The position numbers and the translations under genes were made by a program. A stretch of 64,000 bases of DNA from Phymatolithon calcareum (Eukaryota > Rhodophyta > Florideophyceae > Hapalidiales), in the NCBI GenBank assembly GCA_977006965.1, contig OZ345362.1:186001-250000 (forward strand), written 5' to 3'. Each line of letters opens with the position of its first letter. Positions within the stretch are counted from its first letter, which is position 1. Of this stretch, positions 21,831-33,479 are shown piece by piece. The notes beneath the pieces were generated by a model. The model was given only the letters and a program-made list of their open reading frames with translations. It did not search any database and had not been told where the DNA came from.

Positions 21831-23062
21831 TTATTTCGTCATGGTTAAGAAAATTTCATTAAACGCGGAAAAAGAATAACCATGTCCTTCTGGTCGATTG
21901 AAAAATTTATCATCGCCATCGTCAAAGAAAGCGTTTGCTGCGTCGGTAAACCGCGCAACGCCATTGCTCAAGTTCCATGCGGTACTCCCTGGAATTTTCT
22001 CACAGCGCATCACGCTCCGAAACCTGATAAGTCCTCAGGCCGATCCGAAAGCGCCTTGGAGTCATTGCGCACTCCAAATGAGTCACCATCAGGGACTGGC
22101 TTCAATGCTCGAAGTTGCTCAAGAGGGTCCCCGGAGGTGTCCGCACGTAAGTGCTGTTGAGTCGGCGGACGGACAGAAGGACCAGTGGGGGTTCGAGCAC
22201 TGGACGGAAGTGTTTCCGTTGGACGAACAAGCCGAGGATCTGATCCCGGACTGAGCAGGGCTCGTCGGAAGGGGAGTAGGTGCGTGGAAGGTGCTGCAGC
22301 AGGAGCCTTTGCGACAGACTTTTTTGCACGTGTTCTTCGCGTCGCTTTCAGGCTTCCACTCTGGTGTTGAATGCATTCAAGCGCGCTTCGACTGGTCCAG
22401 TCGTAAGTGCACAGTGCTTCTGGCGCCTTCTTGAAAATGTGCGCGCGCGAAATGCATGTGCCCATGCCTCGCAGGTGAGCTGCTTCAGCGAGAATCTCAT
22501 ATGATCTCTCACGGGGTCGAATAGAATTTCTGCTCAGTGACGGTGCCATATAAGGCGTGTGCTCTTCAGCGAAATGTCCCTGCTCTGTACGCGGGACTCC
22601 GGAAGATATCTGAGCGGCGGTAATATTCAAAAGTGAAGCACCGCGGGATGCATATCCCGGTGCAACATCGTGCGCCAATGCTGCATTATGTCTTGATCCA
22701 CGCGCAGTAGAGTGAACGGGATGCGATGCGGCAGAAGAAAATAGTTCTAAGAGCGATGCGCGCGCTATAGAATGAGGCACAGAATAGAACCCAGTGATTT
22801 ACGCTTCAACAGCGTGTATTGAACGTGCAGGTGTTTGCAACGGTGCAGCCACGATTGGACCAGCCCGTGCTACGGGCGTAGCCGATTTAAATGCGCGACC
22901 ACCATTTCCTTGCACAACAGCATAATTACCATGAAGTCCAATCCCAAACGCATGATCACCGTTTTCTTGTGTTGCAGATCGCGCGCTTGATGAGCCACTG
23001 TTTTTTGCCATGTTGACGTGCACAGTGCCTTCGTAAGAGACTCGAACCTCGAAGTCGGTCAC
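21831..23062 (-). pseudogene. Ser/Ala/Pro-rich protein with one in-frame TAA
   Basis: From 23062 the minus strand reads open to a TAA at 22799-22801, then in the same frame to a TGA at 22010. That is about 350 codons broken by a single stop. The protein is Ser/Ala/Pro/Arg-rich and probably disordered. A following frame (22013-21831: NLSNGVARFTDAANAFFDDG) may continue it after a shift. No domain recognised. The continuous coding character on both sides of the TAA argues for a recent nonsense change. Confidence 0.4.
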
Positions 23063-23890
23063 CAGCAGGAACTTCTTGCTTCATAAATCTCAGATCGGTT
23101 CTATCCGCGTAACGTCTCGATTTCTTTGAGCCTTTGCGGTCTCGACAAGAAGTACAGTAATACCGAGGGCAAAGGCAGTAGTCGCCACACAGCTCTGCTA
23201 CCCGCGAAGTGTATCATAATCATTACAGCACCGATGGTATCTGAACGGGCACGAGAGTTTCGGTATAGACAACTGGCGATGTGCCCGTAAGTTTATTGTA
23301 ATTTCCGGAACGCGCACGGGTACGCTCAATCCGGGACCGGGCCTGAGTCTTCTCAATGGCATTCGTACTACAGCTCAGATGACAAGCTCACTGTATGGAT
23401 TGTACCAAGAACCAAGTCGTACCGTACTGTGCGTTGAAGCAAAGGTCGCTTCCGGTTGCCTCAGGTCTTCCAGCAATATACTGTACTGTATACCTTTTGC
23501 TATCCATTGTACTGAACGCCTCTCATACAGTACAGTGAGCTTCATTTTGTACAGTACGGCAAAAATAGAGAAATGGCCACCTTGTACGACAAGGTTGGCT
23601 GACTGTGTCTCTGTACAAGCTGAATGATAATGCAGTATCATTCACTTTGTACAAGGACCTGAGAGGCACCGTTGAGACAAATGACAGCTTCCTTTTCTGG
23701 TGCGTTAACCCGTGTCATATCACGTTGCTGGAATTCTCTCGAACTGTGCTGCATTTCGCTCTCGACTATTCGTCCGCTCTTTAAGCTTTTGTCCTTATCC
23801 CTCCCCAAGGATGTCGAATCCGTAAGATCTCAACGTGAAATATAGCGATGACAACTAAGAGGACGAGGAAGGAAAAAAGGGTCGCTTGTA
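23063..23890. other. Stretch rich in short TACAGTAC/GTACAGT inverted motifs
   Basis: Between 23380 and 23640 the sequence repeatedly shows CAGTACAGTGAGC, TGTACAGTACGG and similar words in both orientations, plus an 8-bp hairpin GAATGATA...TATCATTC near 23620. No gene recognised. Confidence 0.4.
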
Positions 23891-23891
23891 G

Positions 23892-24485
23892 GCCCACGAC
23901 GTAGTACGTAATCTTCCTGCTGATGGATTGTCTGATGGCTCTTCTATGGTGACCATTCACCACTATTCTGATCAAATAACCGTGAAGGTAAGCCCGAATG
24001 GTGCAGCCGATTTCTTTGACGGCACCCACTCTCTTTTTCGAGCGTCATCTATAGCCCAGATGCAAGTACATGACCTTGTGGTCACTGGTGCCGGTCACGG
24101 GCGTATATATTCCAACTCCAAGAAGATATACAAGGCTCTATCCACTGCGATAGATGAGAAGAAGTTTCGATTCACAGGTATTTTCGACTGTGCCAATGAG
24201 TACGTTCTCAGTGCCGATGGCGCTCCGGAGGGCATTCTTGTTGCGAACAGGCCAGTTCCGTACTATGGTCACGACGAATCTCCGCTTCGTGGTACGATAT
24301 CATTCGATTAAGTACTTCCGAATGAAGCAGGGCGTCGTGCAGTAATCATTAACGTCGATAATCGTAGACCTGGGCTTACGAACGCAATATCATCCGGCAG
24401 TGTCGTTTATCTTCGCGGCACTCACCAAAAGCCTGTAGCCATTACTGATGCGTCTTCTTCAATGCATTCTTTTATTACAAAATGA
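23892..24485 (+). pseudogene. Unrecognised gene part 1, one in-frame TAA
   Basis: Open from 23892 with clear coding character (DQITVKVSPNGAADFFDGTH; VHDLVVTGAGHGRIYSNS; FTGIFDCANEYVLSADGAPE). A TAA at 24309-24311 is followed in the same frame by 57 more codons (NEAGRRAVIINVDNRRPGLT) to a TGA at 24483. The protein is beta-rich. The likely continuation is the plus-strand frame at 24807-25355, with a minus-strand-like segment between. Family unknown. Confidence 0.4.
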
Positions 24486-24800
24486 AACGGGCTACTTTTC
24501 CCGGTTCCATTTCCACCTTTGGAGGTAGGTCCGTGAGCCCCGATGCGCGGCTTATTTTTCTTCCTTGCCATGGGAGAAATCGTATGGAGGCGGGACATCT
24601 GGGAGGAACGTGGCGCACGCATGGATAAAGAATGGAAATTTTCTTTACTGGGGCACGGATTTTTCTCCATCTTCCGGTTGTCAGTTGTCTGTGGTCCCTC
24701 TTTCCAAAGTTCCATGCGATATTTCCCGAAAACTTCCGGGTGGCCCCCATCAACGGGAGAGAGTTCTGATAATTTTTTATCGGCCATGTTCGAATGAGCG
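24422..24800 (-). other. Antisense coding-like segment inside the plus-strand gene
   Basis: The minus strand is open here with protein-like sequence (MADKKLSELSPVDGGHPEVF, then Lys/Arg-rich ARKKNKPRIG and a Gly-rich GPTSKGGNGTGKS). Its inner 24485-24790 part sits exactly where the plus-strand gene's reading is lost. It could be an inserted fragment of another gene. Confidence 0.25.
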
Positions 24801-24806
24801 TGGGTA

Positions 24807-25355
24807 ATGCGTGGAGCCCTCCTTGTCGAGGCTGCGGACGAGGGGTTATATCCGCCCGGTGTACTCGAGCGCCTGAGAGGTGGATTTGACCGAATATCGG
24901 ACATTACTTGCAACTTCTCTGCTTACCGCGTTTACAATAGGGTCAACAAGGTATTGCTCCTACTAGAAGAAACAAAGGGAAACGTAGAGGGATTTCGAAG
25001 TCTTGACGGCGGGAAGTAATAATGTACTGTCGACACTCTGTCCGAGATTCCTCGTCTCTCTGCCGCCACACTAGGTGCTTTTATTTCCTCTTGTGGACTT
25101 TCGGACAAATGTTTCTTTGATATTCCTCCGGCGGTCCGTGAGATGCAAGGACGCCTAATGTTTGTTAAGGGTATCCCACCTGGAGAGTGGATGAATGGTC
25201 GCCTGATCCTAACAGGTGCAGGTCTTAATTACTGTGTATTCTCGTGTTCGTATCACAGCGTGGACATTATTGGCGGAATCTCACACGTTCGCTTGTACAA
25301 TTATGAGAGAATTAGTGCTGTGCGGACTCTTACTCTTGCTCCTCTTATTCAGTAG
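24807..25355 (+). pseudogene. Unrecognised gene part 2, broken by TAATAA
   Basis: The frame opens at 24807 (LLVEAADEGLYPPGVLERLR) and meets two consecutive stops at 25017-25022. It then continues in the same frame with good coding character (LSAATLGAFISSCGLSDKCF; GIPPGEWMNGRLILTGAGLN) to the stop at 25353. It is in the same frame as part 1 (23892-24485), so both are probably one decayed gene. Confidence 0.35.
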
Positions 25356-25359
25356 GATA

Positions 25360-26430
25360 CAAAAATGAAAGTTCTCAGTAAATAATGTTCTGAACACCTG
25401 TAGACCAGCGGCGACCACGATGGAATCCACATTCACAATAGTGGCGAGCACATCGGCACAAGCTCCATTTTTCTTACACCCTACGTAGCGTCATTGATAG
25501 CTCGCCACTTGCGGGCGAAGTATAATATTTAGCTTCGTCGATTGTTCACTGCAGAATGGCTAGTCATGTACGCGCATATCGTCAAGAATTGCAAATGTAT
25601 TGTCGCAGGCCACCACGGAAAATAACCTCGTCGTCTCCATAACTATCGCGCTTGCACGTTCTGTCAGCACGCTCTGACAGTAGGGCTACGACATGAACCC
25701 GGACCGTGCTGATTTGAGCATTATGACGGTGCTACAAAGATAGCAGCAGCTGAAATGAATCTCCCTTGCTTTCTGAAAAGTCTTCCTGAGAGCGTTTAAT
25801 AAATTTTAAATTAAAAAATACAAAGCTCTACTCCTGCTCAATTTGCCCTGCATTTCGCCAAACTCTGTACAAAATGTTCTTTAGTTTGATACAGTTTGCG
25901 ACATAGCAGCTATTCACAAGTCCGCGCGTACCAGATCCACAGCAATATGGTGCGGGGACCAGGAATATGCATAGCGTTGGATATTTCACGTTCATGGTAT
26001 CCTTACTAGTAATAAAGGCTTTTGTGGCTCACTACCGATTTTATGGCACGCGATGCCTTGCATGCCAGATGTTCTTGGCAAAATTTCATTCTCCTTCAAA
26101 AATAGATCGCAAGTAAACCTTTCCTCGATACCCCATTTGCACACGCAGTACTTCCAGCTAAAAGAAATTTGGAGCGTACATTTGATTTTAATTATTTTCT
26201 GCTACGTTGCGTATTTACGTTTTTCGTCACTTTCAAGCGTCGAAGCCATTTTCAAAGAACCGATCAGACGCTGATACACAACTCGTGACGAGATAGTACA
26301 ATTGCGCATCCATGAATAGAGCGACGATGTGGTGCCAAAAAATTATTACAAGCGTTTTGCAGAACTTACAACGTGACCGCGCAATAGTCTCTATAATGAA
26401 TCTGCGAATACTTTCAATATTGCCCATCTA
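25360..26430. other. AT-rich stretch, LINE tail near 25785-25830
   Basis: Contains a LINE 3' tail (GAGAGCGTTTAATAAATTTT, then an A-rich end) matching tails at 30240, 43883 and, reversed, 45755. The rest shows no convincing gene. Confidence 0.4.
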
Positions 26431-26433
26431 TTT

Positions 26434-26705
26434 ATCGACGATTGACTGGACCAATAAATCACATTGAGAGTGGTTAAAACTGGGCGTGGACCGCCGTCTG
26501 AAAAAAAACCGTGGGTGGACCGCTAATCGACGATTGACTGGAGAAATATATCATACATTGTATCTGGACAACCGATTGGAGTGGACCGCCGCGTTGAGAA
26601 CAACAAACTCGGGGTGGACCGCCGCGTTCAGAACAAAAATCTGGGATGGACCACCATGCTGAGAACAACAAACTGGGGGTGGACCGCCGCGTTGAGAACA
26701 ACAAT
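26434..26705. repeat. Tandem repeats of ~33 bp ahead of the PPWD1 fragment
   Basis: ATCGACGATTGACTGGA occurs at about 26435 and 26525. From 26581 four near-copies of GTGGACCGCCGCGTTGAGAA with ~33-bp period run up to the cyclophilin frame. The repeat stays open in the downstream frame and so adds a false N-terminus to it. Confidence 0.75.
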
Positions 26706-26706
26706 C

Positions 26707-27898
26707 TCCTGTTCTCTCCCGCTGCATTATGCTGGGTTACAGCCCCTGGAGCTCCGGCGCCTGAGTTAGCTATTGCCCCAGCGTACGCTCCTGCTCGGGT
26801 CGCGATCTATCGTCTCGGGGCGCTTAATGCCGCAGTGCGTCAGTTTGCTCTGCCACATGTCGCCCCAGTTCGCCTCATGGTGTACAGCGCGCAATTTGGC
26901 GCGGTCCTTTCTGTCGATGAGCGGGGCATGATTGAATATTGGCGACCGGGGGACGTGGGCGCAAAGGTGTCCCGAGCAAGTATCACGGGTGGATTAAAAT
27001 TCGAAATCAAGTCAAACACAGACTTGAATACATTTGCGAAGCTGAAAGCGGTGCCAACAAATGTTGCCCTGAGCGGTGACGGCGAGTTGTTCGCGTGCAT
27101 GACATCGGACCGCAAAGCGCGCGTGCTCCGTTTCACGACGGGGCGTATTTTCTGCAGGTACGATGAGTCATTGCCTGTTGTTATGGACGCGAAGAAGGTA
27201 GCCTCGATGGGAATCGCGGAGAGTGAGTTTGGGCGTCGCATGGCGCGCCAGCGGTCCGTGGAGGTTGATAGTTCGCTTTCGCGCGCTAATGTACTTTTCG
27301 ACAACTCGGGTCACTTTCTAATTTATGCTACTCTTGTCGGCGTCAAGGTTGTAAACATAGCCAGCAATTGCGTCGTGCGCACCCTCGGCGTTCGTGAATC
27401 TACTGAGCGGTTCCTACATCTTGCGCTTTTCAACAGCACGGCTAGCGTTGAAGGAGCGACTAGCCCGGCCATGCACGGGGAGAATTCGATTGCACGCGAG
27501 GAACCGGTGCTGGTGGAGTCGAGCTTTGATAGCCAGCGAATTTTCCTTTTTGCAGATACTGAGCCTGGTGCTGACGATGAGCGGGATGTATACAATGAGC
27601 GATCAATGTCGAGGGGAACTGGACGAACTGGACGTGAGGCGAAGAAGGATACTCATCAGACTGTTCTGCCAGAGCGAATCACTTTGCACACATCTGCCGG
27701 GGATATCATGTTTGTCGTGCACGAGCAGTGCAAACGCGCTGTAGAAAATTTTGCTGGACACGCCAAGAATGGATACTATAATGGGGTGATCTTCCACAGG
27801 GTTATCAAGGGTTTCATGGTGCAGACTGGCGGTCCAGATGGGGACGGCACTGGCGGCGAGTCGATTTGGGGCAGCGAGTTTGAAGATGAGATTGACAA
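26707..27898 (+). pseudogene. PPWD1: PPWD1-like WD40/cyclophilin fragment, cut at both ends
   Basis: The frame reads FSPAALCWVTAPGAPAP, then a blade segment with LSVDERGMIEYWRPG, a linker (VVMDAKKVASMGIAESEFGR) and the start of a cyclophilin domain (RITLHTSAGDIMF...NGYYNGVIFHRVIKGFMVQT, GGESIWGSEFEDE). PPWD1 is a spliceosome-associated peptidyl-prolyl isomerase. This order matches the family, but about the first 180 residues (N-terminal blades) are missing. The cyclophilin domain stops after EFEDEIDKH, losing the second half, including the region that follows the catalytic Arg (in FHRVIKGF). The frame runs on to 27953 in unrelated sequence. It is a partial duplicate without a working isomerase. 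Confidence 0.85.
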
Positions 27899-28033
27899 AC
27901 ACCGGCAAACACGCTACCTGTTAGAAATTCAATTGGTTCCTAAGAATCAGTAGAAAGAGAAATAGCCGTCTCGGCATTGGACAGATGAGGCGTCATCAGT
28001 AGAAAGAAAATCAATTGCAGTCGAATAGCACAG

Positions 28034-28456
28034 ATGGAAGCCGTCCCAAGAGTAACGCGCCCAATCTCCATTCGTCGATATGTCTCAAAGCCATGTCTAA
28101 AACAAATATGCAATCCGTGCGATCGCAGATGGGAAGGCAGGTTGGAAGAAAGGAAAGCCTTGCGGAACAAAGATTTGGCGGCGGCGACGCGTATGCGCTT
28201 TAAGCGCTTATGGGAAACATCCATCAAGTCGTTACGTCGCTGCAAAGAGACTGACACTGTCGCCGGCGCGGTGACGGATATGGCGCCGAAAGAAACGGAC
28301 GCTGTCGGTAGCTCGATGGTGCTAACCGACGCTTCTTGCGCTCGAAGATTGTCGCCGTTGTTGAATCACGAGGCACATGTGGTCGTAGCGTTTGATTCGC
28401 CCTTCGGGTCCGTTCGGTGTATGCAGGCACCGGTGCGTCCGACCTCGCGTGCGTAG
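28034..28456 (+). CDS. bZIP-like basic-region protein, 140 residues
   Basis: An open frame contains RKALRNKDLAAATRMRFKRL, which fits the bZIP signature Asn-x7-Arg with flanking basic residues. The following heptads (WETSIKSLRR) are too short for a normal zipper, and the rest is Ser/Thr/Ala-rich. It may be a degraded transcription factor or a fragment whose zipper was lost by frameshift. An overlapping minus-strand frame of 105 codons looks like a shadow. Confidence 0.4.
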   Translation: MEAVPRVTRPISIRRYVSKPCLKQICNPCDRRWEGRLEERKALRNKDLAAATRMRFKRLWETSIKSLRRCKETDTVAGAVTDMAPKETDAVGSSMVLTDASCARRLSPLLNHEAHVVVAFDSPFGSVRCMQAPVRPTSRA

Positions 28457-28849
28457 CAACCGCAATAATTCCTCCATAAATTACGTCACCTTGTCGCCGA
28501 CTAACAACTCTAGCTCCTAGAGCCTCGCCGACTGTATCGCGGCTTCGCACGGCATTGAAAATATTGTCTTCACACTTACTACTTGAATCAACTAAATGAA
28601 AACAGGAAACTCTTTCTAGCACTCAGTGAATATTAGAACTAAGGGCAGCTACTTATACTTCACCTTGTCAGCCGATGCTGAACAAGTAGAAGAGCTCACC
28701 AAAAGAATATGAATTGGTGTTGCTCGCACACGCGAAAGGAATTTCAAATCAGGAGTAGAGAATGAAACGAAGGTATACAAGAAAAGGTTTTTCCGCTGGG
28801 TATCAATCATCTTCGTTAAAAAAGGAATTCAGTAGAGACGACCGTTTGG

Positions 28850-29496
28850 TGATATTTGATGATTTTATTTTGAGAGCTCCCAAAGCCTCACCTTGGAGTA
28901 ACGGGGCAGCTCTTGCGGTAATCTCTACGCTGAAATCCTCTGGCTACTCAAAACGTTCTTGATTCGTAATTCTCTCCCAGCAAGAGCTCCCGTGTGTCTC
29001 TTGCACTCAAACTCAATTTCTGCACTCATCTTCGACGACGCTAGAGTACGTTGTAAGGCGACTATTTCGATCACCGCCGTGATCCCGCAGTAGGCACCCA
29101 ATACTGATTTCCTCCAAAGGGGTGCTCGGTTGAATGACAACCTTAGGAACCTTAAACGTGTTGTTCTTTCTCCTATGTAAAGGATCCCTGGTAGCTTGCC
29201 TTCAGTAGGAATCTTCATTGATCTGCCTTCTTCTTCCTTTTCCCATACCTTCATTGTTCTCCTCTCCTCCTTTTCTTCGTTACAGTTCCCTCCTGGGCTT
29301 TCTGAAGGGTTCGTAGGAGGTCTTCATAATCGCATAGTTCGATGAAGCCCCGTGATGTGTCGTCCTCACTTGGAATGCTGGAACGAGCTAGATCAAAGGA
29401 AAGGAGCCTTCTGGTAATCCTAATCGAAGAAAGAGGCGTGGAGGAACCGTCGAGACATATCGGCAATGTTACATTATGACGTCTTCGAGACGGCAC
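28850..29496 (-). mobile_element. LINE family B 3' end
   Basis: Minus-strand frames 29496-29251 (ending LQKAQEGTVTKKRRRGE) and 29254-28925 (TRLRFLRLSFNRAPLWRKSV ... EFECKRHTGALAGRELRIK) match the copy at 46935-47532. The tail near 28850-28890 carries the shared GAGAGCTCCCAAAGCCTCA motif. Confidence 0.7.
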
Positions 29497-29830
29497 TGCC
29501 TTTCCTCAAGCAGGAAGTTTCAGCAAAATCGTTGCGGAACTTGCTCTTCAAAGAAGGAGACATTTTGGAGTCGATCAGAATGCGAAATATTTCGTACGAT
29601 TTGCCTTGGTCCACCCCAGCCATCATCAGACTCCAGAAAACACGGCACCGCCACCTACGGTCTATGATGATGGACCAAGAAATGGAATATGAATGCAAAA
29701 GACTTACAGGGAGAGAAATTCGAATTAAGGGGATATTAGAAGGAGAGTAGAGAGATGAGTATCGAAAACAACGAGAAGCTGCCCTGTTACTCAAAACGTT
29801 TGAGGCTTTGAGAGCTTTTAAAATAAATCA
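29466..29830 (+). mobile_element. LINE family B 3' end, opposite orientation
   Basis: Plus frame 29466-29750 ends MEYECKRLTGREIRIKGILE, matching the minus-strand copy beside it. The tail GAGCTTTTAAAATAAATCAA follows at 29810-29830. With the previous entry it forms a head-to-head pair. Confidence 0.7.
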
Positions 29831-29834
29831 ACAT

Positions 29835-30285
29835 ATATCCCCAGTTAGCCGTAAAGTGGGCATTCTGTCGGTTCCCCCCAAATGAGCAGATCACTTCTCA
29901 CGAAAAGGTTCGATGATTTTGTACCAACCGTCATGAACCACATCGAAGAATAACTCGGCAGATATCAACTAACCAAAGAGGAGAAGATTAATATTACTGA
30001 AAAAGCTCTAGACAAGCTACTCTTCTTCAATATCGTCTTTTATGAGGACATGGAACAGACAAGGAGTTAATTGAGCTGCGACCCTGAGCTCCATAGGAAA
30101 TCTGACTCGTGCACCCCAAGCTTTTCTCTCCGCCCCTTTTCCGGGAGAGGTTTTTTTTGGGTAGATGATCGAAGCTACAAGAGAGTGTCCACGAGAGTAG
30201 CCCCTGAAACACATATCCCTTGTAGTCTCATTAATGCTTCTGAGAGCGTTTAACAAATTTCAGATTCAAAAAAAAGAAAGAGTTC
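29835..30285 (+). mobile_element. LINE family E C-terminus and tail
   Basis: Traces of the C-terminal region (AVKWAFCRFPPNEQITSHEK; TEKALDKLLFF) in shifting frames resemble FGRFPP...AIDKLL in the 53550-54460 element. The tail GAGAGCGTTTAACAAATTTC and an A-rich end lie at 30240-30285. Confidence 0.6.
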
Positions 30286-30384
30286 AATTAATTCGAACCT
30301 AAATTAAGAAATGTGCTACTTCGGGAATAGGGTTTCAGAATGTGCATTTCAGAATAGCATACAAATCTTTTTATGGTGCAAAAT

Positions 30385-31770
30385 TTAAACTTGGTCTACA
30401 TATTCGAGTAGGCTTTTGTAATCAATTGCATAGCCCGTGTCGGATCTTCTATAACCTGCTCTGCACCACTTTCGGTACCTTTGCCAAGTTGACCATCGCG
30501 TTCGCATTCGCAGATTTGTCATTAGTGAGTGTGTATAGCCGAATTGCACGGGAAACATCTGCAGGTACTGCATGACTTCATTTTTCCAGCAATCAGCCTA
30601 ATATGATCATGGCGTCTACATTTTCGCATTCTTCGATCACTCTTTCAAACAATTCAACGGATTGAGGTACGATAGCTGGGGCACATGTTTTCCCATGTTG
30701 CAGCATGCGTCCCAGGTTGATGATGGCTACTTCATGCATACCCTCCTTCATGGCACGAGTGTACAGCTCCATGGCGTGAACTGGATCGGCCGGCACGCCG
30801 TCTCGGCCGTCTTGTAGCAACTCCCAAGTTGTTCATTGCAAGTACGTCTACGCCTTCTTCGATTGCCCGTGTGTATATTTCCACTGCGCGAACAGGGTCT
30901 GAGGCAACACCGTCTGCACCATCTTGTAAAAGGTATCCAACGTGAAGCATTGCGCCTATACACTTGCCCTCTCTGATGGCCTTGGTATAGAGCTGCGCAG
31001 CACGAGACGGGGAACCTTCGCGTCCTTTATTCAACATCCATCCTAGATTGTTCATCCCCTCAACGTGGTCTCCCTCCTCAATTGCTCTTGTGTAGAGTTG
31101 TACTGCTTGAGGCTGGTCTGCTGGGACGCCGTACGCTCCATCTTCCGTACGCTCCATCTTCCAGCAAAACTCCCAGCTTGAACATGGACATAATATGAGA
31201 TCCTTCATTGACAGCGCGGGTGCAAAGCTCCTTGGCACGATGACAATCAGCCGGTATATCGTCTGCTCCGTTGTGCAATAATGTTCCCAGATTGCACATT
31301 GCATCAAGATGCCCGCCTTCCTCTATGGCGCGGTTGTATAATCCTGCGGCACGAAGAAGGTCTGCCAGTTCTCCCGCTGCGTCATACTGTAGCAATAATC
31401 CCAGATTGTTCATATCGTCAGCATCAGCTGGTTATGTGATTCCACTGGAATACATGTATGCTTGCCGATGTATATCTTCGTGAGCAGTCGCCCGAGCATT
31501 GAGATCCATTGTATTGAAGGATGAGAGAAGTGCTCCTAGTTTTGAGCAGAAGGTAATAGATGGCCGCTTGTGGTGAAAAGTAGTCACAAAATGAACGAGA
31601 AGAACCGGTCTTCTACAGAAAGCTGCGCGGCGTTGATACGAAAGTGCAATACGAAGAAGAGCATCGCGGTTGTCGACGGAATTCTCTGTGAGCGCCGCGC
31701 GAGCAGTGCTGACCTCGAAAGGGTGAAGATGAGTGAAATCGGGCAGGCGAGACTGTAGTACACGATGCAT
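30385..31770 (-). pseudogene. Sel1-like repeat protein, locus 1 (stop and frameshifts)
   Basis: The minus strand encodes at least eight Sel1-like repeats of about 36 residues, of the form AVxLYxRAIEEGxHVxAMxNLGxLLQxGAxGVPADPxR. Such repeats form helix-pair solenoids used as scaffolds. The reading starts upstream at 31770, has an in-frame TAA at 31432-31434, continues to about 31160, and shifts frame at a 16-bp tandem duplication. It continues 31140-30830, shifts again and ends near 30593, with a degenerate C-terminus to 30385. Conserved repeats with several independent breaks mark it as a pseudogene. Confidence 0.85.
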
Positions 31771-31989
31771 TGGACTACGTGTTGGAGGTCAATCAACGTA
31801 TGTGATGGGGCACAGGGGATATGAAAGGCGTGGCAGAGTGAAAAAATGTGACGTGCAGGCACTGAGCCAGTCCATATCCAATTACAAAAAGTAAAATTTA
31901 TTACCTATTTTTTTTAAAAATACGTCCTTCATTTGTGAAAATAACACGTTCTATCTGGACTACTCAAAAAGAGGCTTCCTGTAACACTG

Positions 31990-33340
31990 GTCTCATGGGT
32001 TATGTACGTTCTCCAACCTATCATGATCAATACTCTTGCGGACGACCGAAATAATCGGTTTGTAATCAACAAAAGGGTCCCACAAGGATCACCACTGTCA
32101 CCGGCGCTATATAATATCTTCATGGACGTTCTTGCTGAGAGCTTGTCAAGAATTCCGTTTCATTATTCTAAAAGCCCGGCCACGTTTCTTGCGGACGACG
32201 TCATACTTCCCGCTTTTTCCCCAATAGGGCTTTAATTGCTCTTGGACATCGCCTCGGACTGGGCCGGCTCTACCGAGATGGTCTGGAATACAAATGTCGT
32301 GAAGAGTTGCGTCATAACTCCCAATGGTGCAAACGAAAGCTTCAAAATCGTTCTTGCAAGAATGGAAATCGAGACTGTGTCCGGAACTACATACCTGGGC
32401 ATCTCCATATCTTCGAACTGCATCACAGAAACCTCTACGCTTTCCAGAATAGATGGTGCACAGAATCGACTGATGGTTCTAGGAAACATCGGACTCAACG
32501 GGAATGGGTTCGCGCCCTCGACATGCTTAAGACTATGTAAGGCGCTCGTCCGTCCAATGACAGAGTATCTTCTCCCGTTCGCAGATTTGACGCGTAACAT
32601 CCTTCACGCACAGGACGCCCTAGAGAGTAATCTGTTCTCTAGAATGTTCGGAACCTGGTGCAAGAATATACAGGCCCGCTTTCGAGGAGTATGCCTCCTG
32701 AAATCCATTCAACTGCGCCAAGCGCACTTGAGCTCCAGGTTCATAACGGAACAGAATTTCGAAGAAAACAGGCACTGGAGCTTCCCAAGGGCACAAAACG
32801 ACTGGCAATATTGAACGCGACAAACGATATGCTTCACAAAGCTCTTCTCTGTACCTCTACAGAGGAATTTGCATGCACCCTAGACGCTACGACAAGCGTA
32901 AACGCAAGAACGCTGAAGAACGCAAAAGAAGAATGGGAAACATGTCTCCCTTCGAAAACCACAGGACGGGAGGGCCGGCGCCCTCCTCAGGCAGTCAAGA
33001 ACGAACTACAACCCTTCCTCTCCCTCAAAAAAGCGAAGCACAGGCTTCTTTGCACGCACTGGTTATTTCACCGCTTCCCATATCCCTGGAAAGAACAAGC
33101 AAGAAACGAAGATTCCGAACTCGATGAAGCTCTCACAGTTATCTCAAACTTAATGCCCAAGAAACGACTTTCCGATATTCAAAAAAAATGCTGGAAATGG
33201 CAGTTGATACCGTCGACAGAAAATGTCGGAAATCAAAATGAAAACGTAAGCGAAGGATTGTAGCGCAAGGAAATGTCTCTCAGGTGCAATGATAATTGAC
33301 ATTTGGAGCTTCAATTTTTTAGAAATCCAATCCAATCCAA
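31990..33340 (+). mobile_element. LINE family C reverse transcriptase C-terminal half
   Basis: Frame 32002-32235 has RVPQGSPLSPALYNIFMDVL and FLADDVILPAF (the catalytic box is present as LADD). After one stop, frame 32236-32814 continues with TTYLGISISSNCITETSTLS and the thumb (LRLCKALVRPMTEYLLPFAD). After a shift near 32700, frame 32658-33263 holds the C-terminal region (SLKKAKHRLLCTHWLFHRFP). The tail ends near 33340 with AATCCAATCCAATCC. Confidence 0.85.
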
Positions 33341-33479
33341 GATATTATTGTACTAAGTGCCACGAATTTGGAATCACCCTCCATTCACTACTGTATTCTT
33401 GACATCGACGTGCTGCAACTGAATATTAAATTGGACGCAAAATGGCATCTGGACTTCCACTCGTATTACGTTAAGTCGG

